DNA of 64,000 nt, taken from Mycobacterium sp. SM1 (lineage in GTDB: Bacteria; Actinomycetota; Actinomycetes; Mycobacteriales; Mycobacteriaceae). The position numbers and the translations under genes were made by a program. Below, piece after piece: positions 25,434-33,879 of the stretch (its first letter is position 1; the number at the start of each line of letters is the position of its first letter). The DNA lies in contig NZ_JAFLNH010000004.1 of NCBI RefSeq assembly GCF_018361265.1, positions 670,673 through 734,672 of the forward strand. The letters run 5' to 3'. Under the pieces are notes generated by a model. That model was not told where the DNA came from and searched no databases. It saw only the letters and a list, made by a program, of their open reading frames with translations.

Positions 25434-28115
25434 GTGAGAGTCGCCGTCACCGGCGCGAGCGGAGTAATCGGCCGCGGCCTCGTCGCCCGCCTGCTAAGCC
25501 AGGGCCACGAGGTCGTGGGGCTAGCGCGCCATCGGCCGGACAGCTGGCCCGGCACCGTCGAATTCGTGCAGTGCGACATTCGGGACGCGGCCGAGGTCCG
25601 GCGTGCCATCGCGGGCGCAGAGGTTGTCGCGCACTGTGCCTGGGCGGGGCGTGGCGGCGCAGCCGAGCGCACCGGCCATGAGGTCAACATCGGCGGCACC
25701 GCCAATGTGCTTGCCGCGATGGCCGCTACCGGAGCCAGGCGTATCGTGTTCCGATCAGCGGCGCACGTCTACGCTGCTCACCCGCCCGCAACCCGGCCGC
25801 GGACGGAGCGCGACGAGACCATGCCGGCTTCCCCGTATGCCCGCGTTGAGCAGCTGCTGGCCGCCTCCGGCGCGGAATGGGTGGCGGTCCGCTGCGGGCT
25901 CATCCTTGGCCGCGATTCCCCCAATTGGGTGCGCCGGCTGCTGGCGTCCCCCGTGTTCCCCGACGTCGGCGGCACCGCCGATCGACCCGTGCAGGTGGTG
26001 CATCCCGATGACGTCTGGCGAGTATTGCGGCGCGCGATCCTTGAGCACGGCCTGCCCAGTGGTCCGGTCAATCTCGCCGCACCGGGCGAGCTGACGCTGC
26101 GCGGTATCGCCACCACCGTCGGGCGCGCGCTCATACCGCTCGGCGCCCCCCTGATCGGACCGCTGCGACGATTCGGCGTCATCGCCGAGCTCGCGGCGTT
26201 GTCGTCGACGCCCGTGATGGATTGTTCGCGGCTGCACCAGCAGTGGCGGTTCACGCCGGCGTGGAACGCGGCCGAATGCGCCGAAGACTTCGCGCTGGCG
26301 GTCCGGGGACAGGTCAGCCTGGGCAAACGCGTGGTTTCGCTGCCCTGGCGGCTGCGCCGCGTACCGGACGTTCCGGCCGTGGATGCCCCGGCCGCGGACG
26401 GCGTGCCGCCCCGATTCGCCGGCCCCGACGGACTCAACGGCGAATTCGACACCCCGATCGACCCACGCTTTCCCACGTTTCTTGCCACCAATTTGTCGGA
26501 GGCGCTGCCGGGACCGTTCACGCCGTCGTCGGCGTCGGTCACCGTCCGCGGGTTGCGGGCCGCCGGCGTGCTCACCGCCGAGCGGCTGCGGCCCGGCGGG
26601 CTGATCCAGCGCGAAATCGCGATGCGGATGGTCGCGGTGTTTGCGCACCGACTGTATGGGGCCATCACCTCCGCGCACTTCATGGCGGCCACCGTGCCGT
26701 TCGTCAAACCCGCGACGATCGTGGCCAACAGCGGGTTTTTCGGGCCCAGCGCCGCGACGCTGCCGGTTTTCGGCGACCAGCGGGTGCCCTCTCGGTCCGG
26801 CCGGGCCGCCACATCGCTGCGGACCATCCGCAACATCGGGGTATTCGGCGTCAACCTGACCGGTCTCACCGCCGGCGCGGCCCGTGACACCCGGGACTAC
26901 ATCGCCGATGTCGATCGCCTGGAACAACTCGCCGGCGTCGAGGTCAGCACCCTGAGCCGAGACCGGTTGCTGAGCCTGATCTTGCTGGCCCGCGACCACG
27001 TCGTGCACGGGTGGGTGCTGGCCGCGGGATCGTTTCTGGTGTGCGCCGCGTTCAACGCGATGCTGCGCGGCGTTTGGGGTCGGGCCGCCGCGCCGCCGGC
27101 CGGCCCGCAGCTGGTCAGCGCGCGCCCGCTGGACGCGGTGCACCGGCTGGCGGAGGCGGCGCGACGCGACCCCGCGGTGGCCCGTCTGCTGACCGATCCC
27201 GGCGAACACCTAAACGAGTCGCTGGCCGCGCAGGCACCGGAATTTCATGCCGCCCTACACGCCGAGCTGGCGGTGATCGGGCACCGCGGCCCGGCGGAGG
27301 TGGAGATGGCCGCGACCACCTACGTCGACGATCCGGAGTTGCTGCTTCAGATGGTGGCCAAATCGTTGGACGTTCCCGCCGCCCCGGCACCCAAGCATCC
27401 GGTTATTCCGTTGCGGGCGAAGGCTATTGCCCTGCTGGCGGCGAGCCAGCTGCGCGAGCGAGAAGTCCGCCGCGACAAAATGGTGCGGGCCATCTGGGTG
27501 CTGCGGCGGCTGCTGCGTGAATACGGCCGCCGGCTAACGGATTCCGGTGTTTTCAACACCGTCGACGACGTGTTCTATCTGCTGGTCGACGAACTTGAGG
27601 CGTTGCCACCCGACGTCTTGGATCTGGTGGCCCGGCGCCGCGCCGAACAGCGCAGGCTGGCAAGCGTGGCTCCGCCGCCCGTCTTCAGTGGCAGCTGGCA
27701 GCCGGGCAGCACCCTGGCCACGGTGCTGGCGGTCGGGGACAGCCTGCGTGGCCTGGGCGTATGCGGCGGCCGGATCCGGGGCCGGGTGCGCATCGTCCGG
27801 CCCGAGACTATCGCCGAGCTGGAGCCCGGCGAAGTCCTGGTCGCTGAGGTGACCGATGTCGGCTACACCGCCGCGTTTTCCTATGCGGCCGCGGTGGTGA
27901 CGGAGCTGGGCGGGCCGATGTCGCATGCTGCGGTCGTGGCCCGCGAGTTCGGCTTTCCGTGCGTGGTGGACGCGGCGGGGGCCACGCGGCGCCTGCCACC
28001 GGGGGCACTCGTGGAGGTGGACGGTGGCGCGGGGGAAATCCGGGTGCTGCAACTCGCTCCCGCAGACAACCCGTCGCCGGCGGACGCGGAGCGCCACCGC
28101 AGTACGCGGAATTAG
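25434..28115 (+). CDS. SDR/epimerase - phosphohistidine-domain fusion protein (Rv2047c-like)
   Basis: An 893-residue protein. The N-terminal 300 residues are an extended short-chain dehydrogenase/epimerase fold with the GASGVIGRGL nucleotide-binding loop and SPYARVEQLLAASG (YxxxE rather than the usual YxxxK). A central region of unknown fold follows. The C-terminus is a PEP-utilising-enzyme mobile domain with the GGPMSHAAVVAREFGFPCVV signature, whose His is the swivelling phosphohistidine in that family. The GTG start at 25434 has GGAGG at 25422-25426, only 20 bp after the pks12 stop, so the two genes are co-transcribed. This placement suggests a role in mycoketide or phosphomycoketide synthesis. 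That is inference; no ATP-grasp or PEP-binding partner domain was recognised. Confidence 0.85.
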   Translation: MRVAVTGASGVIGRGLVARLLSQGHEVVGLARHRPDSWPGTVEFVQCDIRDAAEVRRAIAGAEVVAHCAWAGRGGAAERTGHEVNIGGTANVLAAMAATGARRIVFRSAAHVYAAHPPATRPRTERDETMPASPYARVEQLLAASGAEWVAVRCGLILGRDSPNWVRRLLASPVFPDVGGTADRPVQVVHPDDVWRVLRRAILEHGLPSGPVNLAAPGELTLRGIATTVGRALIPLGAPLIGPLRRFGVIAELAALSSTPVMDCSRLHQQWRFTPAWNAAECAEDFALAVRGQVSLGKRVVSLPWRLRRVPDVPAVDAPAADGVPPRFAGPDGLNGEFDTPIDPRFPTFLATNLSEALPGPFTPSSASVTVRGLRAAGVLTAERLRPGGLIQREIAMRMVAVFAHRLYGAITSAHFMAATVPFVKPATIVANSGFFGPSAATLPVFGDQRVPSRSGRAATSLRTIRNIGVFGVNLTGLTAGAARDTRDYIADVDRLEQLAGVEVSTLSRDRLLSLILLARDHVVHGWVLAAGSFLVCAAFNAMLRGVWGRAAAPPAGPQLVSARPLDAVHRLAEAARRDPAVARLLTDPGEHLNESLAAQAPEFHAALHAELAVIGHRGPAEVEMAATTYVDDPELLLQMVAKSLDVPAAPAPKHPVIPLRAKAIALLAASQLREREVRRDKMVRAIWVLRRLLREYGRRLTDSGVFNTVDDVFYLLVDELEALPPDVLDLVARRRAEQRRLASVAPPPVFSGSWQPGSTLATVLAVGDSLRGLGVCGGRIRGRVRIVRPETIAELEPGEVLVAEVTDVGYTAAFSYAAAVVTELGGPMSHAAVVAREFGFPCVVDAAGATRRLPPGALVEVDGGAGEIRVLQLAPADNPSPADAERHRSTRN

Positions 28116-28133
28116 CAGGCGCTATTGGCGGCC

Positions 28134-28817
28134 CTACGGACAGCTGAATTTCGCGCCGACATCCTCCGGCGGCGGCACGGGCCGCAGGCAGCCGAACGGC
28201 TCGACACCGGCAGCCGAAAGCGCCACCGCCGAACGGTGGGCGTAGTTCACGCACAACGCGCCGGCATGATCGGCGCGACAGCGGAAGTCGCCGAATGCCA
28301 GCGACTGCCCATCGGGCAACTCCGGGCCCTCACCATAGATGAACGCACCCGGATCGCCGTGGACGGACCCGACCTGCAGGCTGGCGCCGTCGAAGTCGAC
28401 CCAGCCGCCTTTCCACGCCCCGGAGGCGTTCGGCGGCCGCGGCGGCGGCTTGGACAGGTCGACGAGGCAGGATAACGTCCCGCTGGCGTGTTTGGAGTCG
28501 GTCATGCAGGCGACTGTGCCACCTGGGGCGGTGAAGGCGATGTCATCACCGAGCCCGGTAGTGGCGCCCTCACGCGTCGCGCTGTGGTAGCGGGCGGCAT
28601 CGGCGGGGGTGGCCGCTTTGACCCAGGCGATGACATCGGAAATCGGGGTACCCGGCCCCGGCGGTCCCGAGGGTGGGAGCGGCCTGGCTGCCGACGGCGC
28701 GGCGCTGGTCACCGTCGTCGACGGCGCGCGGGTACGGGTTTGCTGAGACCCGTCGCTGACGGTGTGCGCACACCCGGCCAACAACAACACCGCTCCCAGC
28801 ACGGCGGGGATTCGCAT
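28134..28817 (-). CDS. lppI: Lipoprotein LppI
   Basis: A 227-residue secreted lipoprotein. The first 16 residues, MRIPAVLGAVLLLAGC, are a signal peptide ending in an LLAGC lipobox with Cys16 as the acylated residue. A Ser/Thr/Pro-rich linker of about 40 residues follows. The mature domain has two pairs of cysteines (VACMTDSKH / LSCLVDLSK and FRCRADHAGALC) likely to form disulfides. Length and order agree with Rv2046 of M. tuberculosis. It is convergent with the Rv2047c-like gene, 18 bp away. The function of the mature domain is unknown. Confidence 0.88.
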   Translation of the reverse strand: MRIPAVLGAVLLLAGCAHTVSDGSQQTRTRAPSTTVTSAAPSAARPLPPSGPPGPGTPISDVIAWVKAATPADAARYHSATREGATTGLGDDIAFTAPGGTVACMTDSKHASGTLSCLVDLSKPPPRPPNASGAWKGGWVDFDGASLQVGSVHGDPGAFIYGEGPELPDGQSLAFGDFRCRADHAGALCVNYAHRSAVALSAAGVEPFGCLRPVPPPEDVGAKFSCP

Positions 28818-29028
28818 TCCGTCAGGCTAACCGGCGCCCGCCCGGTTGACCCGTTCGGCCACGTCCCAAGGACCGAAGTGCGACGGCCCGGAAAGGCCCG
28901 CGGCCATGCCCGGCTCTGGCCGGCCCGTTTTGGTGCGATCGCGTGGGGTGCGGCCGGTAGCATGGCCCTATCGCCCGTTTCGTAGTGCAGACCACCCGGC
29001 GTGGTCGTGGTTGGCAGGGCCCTCGCCG

Positions 29029-29427
29029 ATGTATGCGATCGTGGTCGCGCTAGCCGCGCTTAGCCACTTTGCGTTCCTCGGTTACCTCGTCGGCGGCGGG
29101 TTTATCGCCCTGCGCTGGCGGCGCACTTTCTGGCTCCACGGCGCAGTGGTGAGCTGGGGGATGGTGACGACGATTGCGCATCTCGACTGTCCGTTGACCG
29201 GGTTGGAGCGCTGGGCTCGCGCCAGGGCCGGGATGGCGCCGCTCCCGCCGCAGGGATTCATTGCCCACTACATAACCGGTGTGCTTTATCCCGCCAGTTG
29301 GGTGGGCACGGTGCAGGCCGGTGCGTTCGCGACGGTCACGGTTTCTTGGGCGCTGTATTTTTGGCGCGGCGGGTGGCGCCCGCACGTGCGCCGCCGGTGC
29401 ACGACCCGCCGCCCGCACGAGCAGTGA
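29029..29427 (+). CDS. DUF2784 family membrane protein
   Basis: A 132-residue integral membrane protein if translation starts at the ATG at 29029 (MYAIVVALAALSHFAFLGYL). Longer in-frame upstream sequence lacks hydrophobicity and is probably not translated. About three or four hydrophobic segments are present. The family signature HLDCPLTGLERWARARAG is followed by the GFIAHYITGVLYP helix start and a basic C-terminal tail. DUF2784 proteins have no assigned biochemical function. It replaces lipT in the corresponding H37Rv position. Confidence 0.78.
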   Translation: MYAIVVALAALSHFAFLGYLVGGGFIALRWRRTFWLHGAVVSWGMVTTIAHLDCPLTGLERWARARAGMAPLPPQGFIAHYITGVLYPASWVGTVQAGAFATVTVSWALYFWRGGWRPHVRRRCTTRRPHEQ

Positions 29428-29476
29428 TCGATCTCATCCCCGTTATGTGACGCACGCCATTGCGCCCCGCCCTATT

Positions 29477-29495
29477 TTAGGAGAGCCTAGCCTAC
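29477..29495 (+). promoter_or_regulatory. Candidate IdeR iron box
   Basis: The 19-bp sequence TTAGGAGAGCCTAGCCTAC matches the mycobacterial IdeR consensus TWAGGTWAGSCTWACCTWA in 15 of 19 positions by eye, including both AGG/CCT arms. It sits 11-29 bp upstream of the possible starts of the 80-86-residue gene that begins the cluster ending in pncA. Binding would be expected to repress transcription when iron is plentiful. Function is inferred from sequence and position. Confidence 0.5.
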
Positions 29496-29523
29496 GTAAT
29501 ACGAGGTGCCCCCGGGAGTTGCC

Positions 29524-29766
29524 GTGCCGATCAACCAGCCTGGCTGGGAATTCGCCTACGACCTGACGCTCGACGAGCTTCGGCGGCGCAGCGCTGTGCT
29601 GGCGGCGATCGGCGAGGATTGGGACCCCATCCGGGCGCTGGCCGAGGAGGAGCGGGCATACGCCATGCTGTACTCCAACCTGGATTCCGAGCAACGGCGC
29701 TGCTATGACCGCCTGGTCACGGCCGGGGTGCTGCCGGATCGGGCGGTGGATCATGCTCCCGATTGA
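29524..29766 (+). CDS. Small hypothetical acidic protein
   Basis: An 80-residue protein from the GTG at 29524 (VPINQPGWEFAYDLTLDELR), preceded by GGGAG at about 29514-29518. A longer version from the GTG at 29506 would add six residues but has a poorer ribosome-binding site. It is charged and predicted helical (RRRSAVLAAIGEDWDPIRAL and LAEEERAYAMLYSNLDSEQR), with no membrane segment or cysteine. I do not recognise a named function. Its 3' end overlaps the next gene by 14 bp, so the pair is translationally linked and shares the iron-box promoter. Confidence 0.65.
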   Translation: MPINQPGWEFAYDLTLDELRRRSAVLAAIGEDWDPIRALAEEERAYAMLYSNLDSEQRRCYDRLVTAGVLPDRAVDHAPD

Positions 29767-29980
29767 CCCGGACGCCGATCCGAGCCGGCGTGCCTGGCTG
29801 GCCTGCCCAAACTGCGATCACGGTGCGCAGTGCCGCGACTGCCGGCATGGCCGCAATTGTCACACCCATTGGCAGTATTTGCTCAGCAACGATGCCGCCG
29901 TGGTGCACCTGCAATGTCCGACGTGCGCGCATCTGTGGACGGTGGACACCAGAGCCCGCCGTCGAGGCTTCGCCGCCTGA
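29753..29980 (+). CDS. Small cysteine-rich zinc-ribbon-like protein (Rv2044c-like)
   Basis: A 75-residue protein from the ATG at 29753 (MLPIDPDADPSRRAWLACPN). Cysteines fall in CPNCDHGAQCRDCRHGRNC and a later CPTC, a pattern typical of a zinc-binding ribbon. The segment HTHWQYLLSNDAAVVHLQCP lies between the cysteine clusters. Its position directly before pncA corresponds to Rv2044c of H37Rv, which appears similar from memory. No enzymatic motif is present; it could be a nucleic-acid or protein adaptor. It overlaps the upstream gene by 14 bp and ends 28 bp before pncA. Confidence 0.65.
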   Translation: MLPIDPDADPSRRAWLACPNCDHGAQCRDCRHGRNCHTHWQYLLSNDAAVVHLQCPTCAHLWTVDTRARRRGFAA

Positions 29981-30008
29981 GCTCACCGTCGGCGATACCG
30001 TGGGCGCT

Positions 30009-30569
30009 ATGCGCGCGTTGATCATCGTTGACGTCCAAAACGACTTCTGCGAGGGGGGTGCGCTGCCCGTGGCCGGGGGTTGCGCAGTAGTAAGCGCCAT
30101 CAACGACTATCTGGCTCGCTCTCCCGGCTATGACCACGTCGTGGCCACCCAAGATTTTCACATCGACCCCGGTGATCATTTCTCCGATCACCCGGATTAC
30201 TCGTCGTCCTGGCCGCCGCACTGCGTCGCCGGAACACGTGGCGCAGAATTGCATCCCGGCCTCGACACCCGCCGGGTCGAGGCGGTGTTCCAAAAGGGCG
30301 CCTACAGCGCCGGATACAGCGGCTTTGAGGGCACCGACGAGCAGGGAACGCCGCTGCTTGACTGGCTGCGCCAACGCGGGGTCGACGACGTCGACGTGGT
30401 CGGCATCGCGACCGACCACTGCGTGCGCGCAACGGCCGAGGACGCGGCGCGGGCCGGTTTCACCACGAGGGTGCTGGTGGATCTGACGGCGGGGGCGGCG
30501 GAGGAGTCAACGGCAACCGCCATCGAGGAGATGCGCGCGGCGGGCATCGCGGTGGTCCCCAGTGCCTGA
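30009..30569 (+). CDS. pncA: Nicotinamidase/pyrazinamidase PncA
   Basis: A 186-residue isochorismatase-superfamily amidase, exactly the length of M. tuberculosis PncA. It hydrolyses nicotinamide to nicotinate in the NAD salvage cycle and converts pyrazinamide to pyrazinoic acid. The catalytic triad Asp8, Lys96 and Cys138 (GIATDHCVRATAEDAA) is present, as are the metal ligands Asp49, His51, His57 and His71 (TQDFHIDPGDHF and PPHCVAGT). The start is the ATG at 30009, giving MRALIIVDVQNDFCEGG; upstream in-frame sequence belongs to the preceding gene's locus. No truncation is seen, so the enzyme should be active. Confidence 0.97.
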   Translation: MRALIIVDVQNDFCEGGALPVAGGCAVVSAINDYLARSPGYDHVVATQDFHIDPGDHFSDHPDYSSSWPPHCVAGTRGAELHPGLDTRRVEAVFQKGAYSAGYSGFEGTDEQGTPLLDWLRQRGVDDVDVVGIATDHCVRATAEDAARAGFTTRVLVDLTAGAAEESTATAIEEMRAAGIAVVPSA

Positions 30570-30739
30570 TGGGCGCCGGGCGCCACCCAGGTCGCCGAGG
30601 AGACCCCGTCTCCGCGCCGCCGTTCTCGCCCTGCCGCACTGATCGCCGCCACAGCGGGCATCCTGGATGAAACGCCCCATAGCACCCGATGGTCGGCGCG
30701 AACACGCCAAGAGTAGAACACGTCACGAGTAGGAGCGCC

Positions 30740-32071
30740 ATGCTCGACAAGCCGCTCGGACGGCGGACGCTGTTGTGTGGTGCCGGTGCGCTCGGCGCCG
30801 CGTCACTGGCGCCGTGGGCTGTCAGCTGTGCCGGCGGAGACGACGCACTGACGTTCTTCTTCGCGGCCAATCCGGAAGAAGCCGACGCCCGGATGCGGGT
30901 CATCGAGGCGTTCCAGCGCCGGCATCCCGACATCAAGGTGCGGCCATTGTTGTCGGGGCCGGGAGCGATGCAGCAGATCTCGACGTTTTGCGCCGGCGGC
31001 AAATGCCCGGATGTGCTGATGGCGTGGGAATTCACCTACGCCGAGCTGGCCGACCGCGGGGTACTGCTGGACCTGGGCAGCATGCTGGCCCACGATCGGG
31101 CGTTTGCCGCGGAGCTGGAAGCCGACAGCATCAAATCGCTCTATGCCACGTTCGCCTATAACGGCGGGCAGTACGCCCTCCCGGAGCAGTGGTCGGGAAA
31201 CTTCTTGTTCTACAACAAGGCGCTCTTCGCGCAGGCCGGCGTGCCGCCCCCGCCCCGAAGCTGGGACCAGCCGTGGACTTTCACCGAATTCCTCGACACG
31301 GCAAAAGCCCTCACCAAGCGCGCTGGGTCCGGCAGAGCCAGCCAGTGGGGATTCGTCGACACCTGGGCACCGGCCTACTCGGCCGGGCTGTTCGGCATGA
31401 ACAACGGCGTCCCGTGGTCTACCCCCCGCGTAAACCCCACGCACCTGAATTTCGACAAGCCCGCGTTTATCGAAGGCGTCCAGTTCTACGCCGATCTGGC
31501 CACCAGGCACAGGGTCGCACCGACTCCCTCTGAGACCCAGTCGATGTCCACGATGGACTTGTTCTCCACCGGCAAGGCGGCGATGGCGCTGGGCGGGCAC
31601 TGGCGCTATCAGACATTCGACCGGGCCCAGGGCCTGGATTTCGACGTCACGGTGCTGCCGACAGGGCCGTCCGCGCGCCGGCTGGGCCTGAGCGCGCGTT
31701 CCAACATCGGCACCACCGGGCTGGCCATCGCGGCGAGCAGCCGCCGTAAGCAGCAGGCGTGGGAGTTCGTGAAATTCAGCACCGGACCCGTCGGGCAGGC
31801 ATTGATCGGCGAATCCGGCCTATTCGTGCCGGTGCTTAAGTCCGCGATCAACTCGGCTGGCTTCGCCAAGGCTCATCGCAGGATCGCCAATCTCGCGGTG
31901 CTGACCGGCGGGCCGGCCCACTCCGAAGGCCTGCCCATCACCCCGGCGTGGGAAATGGTCAACGCATTGATGGACCGTAATTTCGGGCCCGTCCTGCGGG
32001 GCACCCGCCCGGCCACATCGTTGGCCAACGGGCTGTCCCATGAGATCGATGAGGTGCTGCGGGGCTCATGA
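30740..32071 (+). CDS. Sugar ABC transporter substrate-binding lipoprotein (Rv2041c-like)
   Basis: A 443-residue extracellular solute-binding protein of the carbohydrate (cluster B) type. The signal sequence starts with a twin arginine (LGRRTLLCGAGALGAAS) and ends in a lipobox-like AVSC, so export may be by Tat followed by lipidation. The mature protein has the usual EAFQRRHPDIKVRPLL opening, PDVLMAWEFTYAELADRG, and the C-terminal ITPAWEMVNALMDRNF motif. AGGAG at 30731-30735 precedes the ATG. It is the first gene of a four-gene operon and overlaps the first permease by 4 bp. The sugar is not predictable from sequence alone. Confidence 0.9.
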   Translation: MLDKPLGRRTLLCGAGALGAASLAPWAVSCAGGDDALTFFFAANPEEADARMRVIEAFQRRHPDIKVRPLLSGPGAMQQISTFCAGGKCPDVLMAWEFTYAELADRGVLLDLGSMLAHDRAFAAELEADSIKSLYATFAYNGGQYALPEQWSGNFLFYNKALFAQAGVPPPPRSWDQPWTFTEFLDTAKALTKRAGSGRASQWGFVDTWAPAYSAGLFGMNNGVPWSTPRVNPTHLNFDKPAFIEGVQFYADLATRHRVAPTPSETQSMSTMDLFSTGKAAMALGGHWRYQTFDRAQGLDFDVTVLPTGPSARRLGLSARSNIGTTGLAIAASSRRKQQAWEFVKFSTGPVGQALIGESGLFVPVLKSAINSAGFAKAHRRIANLAVLTGGPAHSEGLPITPAWEMVNALMDRNFGPVLRGTRPATSLANGLSHEIDEVLRGS

Positions 32072-33009
32072 CACCGAGCGGCCAACCCAGCGTTGCGGTT
32101 ACCCGGCGCCGCAAGGCTTCCGGACGTCGAGCGTGGGCTGGTCGGCTTTTCGTCGCACCGAATCTTGCGGCTGTCGCCGTGTTTATGCTGTTCCCGCTCG
32201 GATTCTCACTCTACATGAGCTTGCAGCGATGGGACCTCTTCACGCGTCCGAAATTCGTTGGCCTGGCGAACTTTCGCCATCTCTTTACCGCGGACCCGCT
32301 TTTTCCCATCGCAGTGCGCAACACAGTGGTTTTCACTGTGGGGACGATTGTGCCGACGGTGCTAATAAGCCTCGTTGTGGCCGAAATGCTAAACCGGAAA
32401 ATCAAGGGTATCGGCATCTTTCGAACCATTGTCTTTCTGCCCCTCGCCGTGTCGTCGGTGGTGATGGCGGTGGTATGGCAGTTCGTCTTCAACACCGACA
32501 ACGGACTGCTCAATATCATTCTCGGATGGCTGGGAATCCGGCCCATCCCTTGGCTGATCGAACCCCAATGGGCCATGGTCTCACTGTGTCTGGTCAGCGT
32601 CTGGCGAAGCGTGCCCTTCGCCACTGTCATCTTGCTCGCCGCTATGCAGGGGGTTCCCGAGAGCCTTTACGAGGCCGCCAGAATCGACGGCGCCGGAGGA
32701 CTACGGCAATTCGTCTCCATCACCATACCGCTGATTCGCGGGGCATTGTCATTTATCGTGATCATCTCGATCATCCACGCGTTTCAGGCTTTTGACCTGG
32801 TCTATGTCCTCACTGGAGGCAACGGTGGTCCGGAGACCGGAACTTATGTATTGGGCATCATGCTCTTTCAGCACGCTTTCGCTTTTTTGGAGTTCGGATA
32901 TGCGTCCGCGCTGGCATGGGTGATGTTCGCCATCCTGCTGGTGTTAACCGTGCTACAGCTGCGTCTCGCGCACCGCCGCTCCTGGGAGGCCAATCGTGGG
33001 CTTAGCTGA
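32068..33009 (+). CDS. Sugar ABC transporter permease, MalF/UgpA type
   Basis: A 313-residue inner-membrane permease with about six hydrophobic helices after a short basic N-terminus. The cytoplasmic EAA loop that docks the ATPase is EAARIDGAGGLRQFVSITIP near residue 205. The NxxxF-type opening LYMSLQRWDLFTRPKFVGLA is characteristic of UgpA/MalF subunits. Its ATG overlaps the binding-protein stop (ATGA), and its 3' end overlaps the next permease by 14 bp. Confidence 0.92.
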   Translation: MTPSGQPSVAVTRRRKASGRRAWAGRLFVAPNLAAVAVFMLFPLGFSLYMSLQRWDLFTRPKFVGLANFRHLFTADPLFPIAVRNTVVFTVGTIVPTVLISLVVAEMLNRKIKGIGIFRTIVFLPLAVSSVVMAVVWQFVFNTDNGLLNIILGWLGIRPIPWLIEPQWAMVSLCLVSVWRSVPFATVILLAAMQGVPESLYEAARIDGAGGLRQFVSITIPLIRGALSFIVIISIIHAFQAFDLVYVLTGGNGGPETGTYVLGIMLFQHAFAFLEFGYASALAWVMFAILLVLTVLQLRLAHRRSWEANRGLS

Positions 33010-33838
33010 GCGTGTAGTCAAAGCCAATATCGTGCGCGCCCTGGCGGCCTACGCTGCGCTTATTGGCATAGCCTGGTGTGCGCTCTTCCCGATCCTGTGG
33101 GCGGTTTCGGGATCCTTGAAGAAAGAAGGCGAGATAAGCGAACCGACGCTGCTTCCCGCTCATCCGCAGTGGTCCAACTACGCCGAGGTATTCCGCCTGA
33201 TGCCCTTCTGGCGAATGTTTTTCAATACCATGCTCTATGCCGGGTGCGTGACGGCCGGCCAGGTGTTCTTCTGCTCGTTAGCTGGATATGCCTTCGCGCG
33301 GTTGCAATTTCGTGGCAGAGACACGTTATTCATCTGGTACCTTGGCACCTTGATGGTGCCGCTGACGGTGACGGTGATCCCGCAGTTCATTCTTATGCGA
33401 GTCCTCGGCTGGACCGATACCCCGTGGGCGATGATCGTGCCCGGACTGTTTGGCAGCGCGTTCGGCACCTATCTCATGCGGGAGTTCTTCCGCACCCTTC
33501 CGGCCGATCTCGAGGAAGCCGCAATTCTCGACGGCTGCTCGCCCTGGCAGATCTATTGGCGGATTCTGCTGCCCCACGCCAAGCCCGCGGTGATGGTGCT
33601 CGCGGTGCTCACCTGGGTCAGCATGTGGAACGATTTCCTGTGGCCCCTGTTGATGATCCAGCGAAACAGCCTGGCCACGCTGACCCTCGGCCTGGTCCGA
33701 ATGCGCGGCGAATACGTTGCCAGGTGGCCGGTCTTGATGGCGGCCTCGATGCTGATCCTGGTGCCGTTGATCCTCGTCTACGCCGTCGCCCAACGCGCCT
33801 TCGTCCGAGGCATCGCCGTGACCGGACTCGGCGGATAG
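32996..33838 (+). CDS. Sugar ABC transporter permease, MalG/UgpE type
   Basis: A 280-residue permease with about six transmembrane helices. The EAA motif is EEAAILDGCSPWQIYWRILL near residue 175, followed by the PHAKPAVMVL helix. The GTG at 32996 (VGLAERVVKANIVRALAAYA) lies inside the 3' end of the preceding permease, indicating coupled translation. It pairs with the MalF-type subunit to form the importer channel. Its stop is 41 bp before the ATPase start. Confidence 0.92.
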   Translation: MGLAERVVKANIVRALAAYAALIGIAWCALFPILWAVSGSLKKEGEISEPTLLPAHPQWSNYAEVFRLMPFWRMFFNTMLYAGCVTAGQVFFCSLAGYAFARLQFRGRDTLFIWYLGTLMVPLTVTVIPQFILMRVLGWTDTPWAMIVPGLFGSAFGTYLMREFFRTLPADLEEAAILDGCSPWQIYWRILLPHAKPAVMVLAVLTWVSMWNDFLWPLLMIQRNSLATLTLGLVRMRGEYVARWPVLMAASMLILVPLILVYAVAQRAFVRGIAVTGLGG

Positions 33839-33879
33839 GCACGGGAAGCGCAGATTTCGCAAGTGATAGGTGTTCTTCG

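Noticed and set aside
33076..33879. Extended N-terminus of the sugar-transport ATPase
   Set aside because: It overlaps the whole MalG-type permease in another frame; the ATPase motifs begin shortly after the GTG at 33880.
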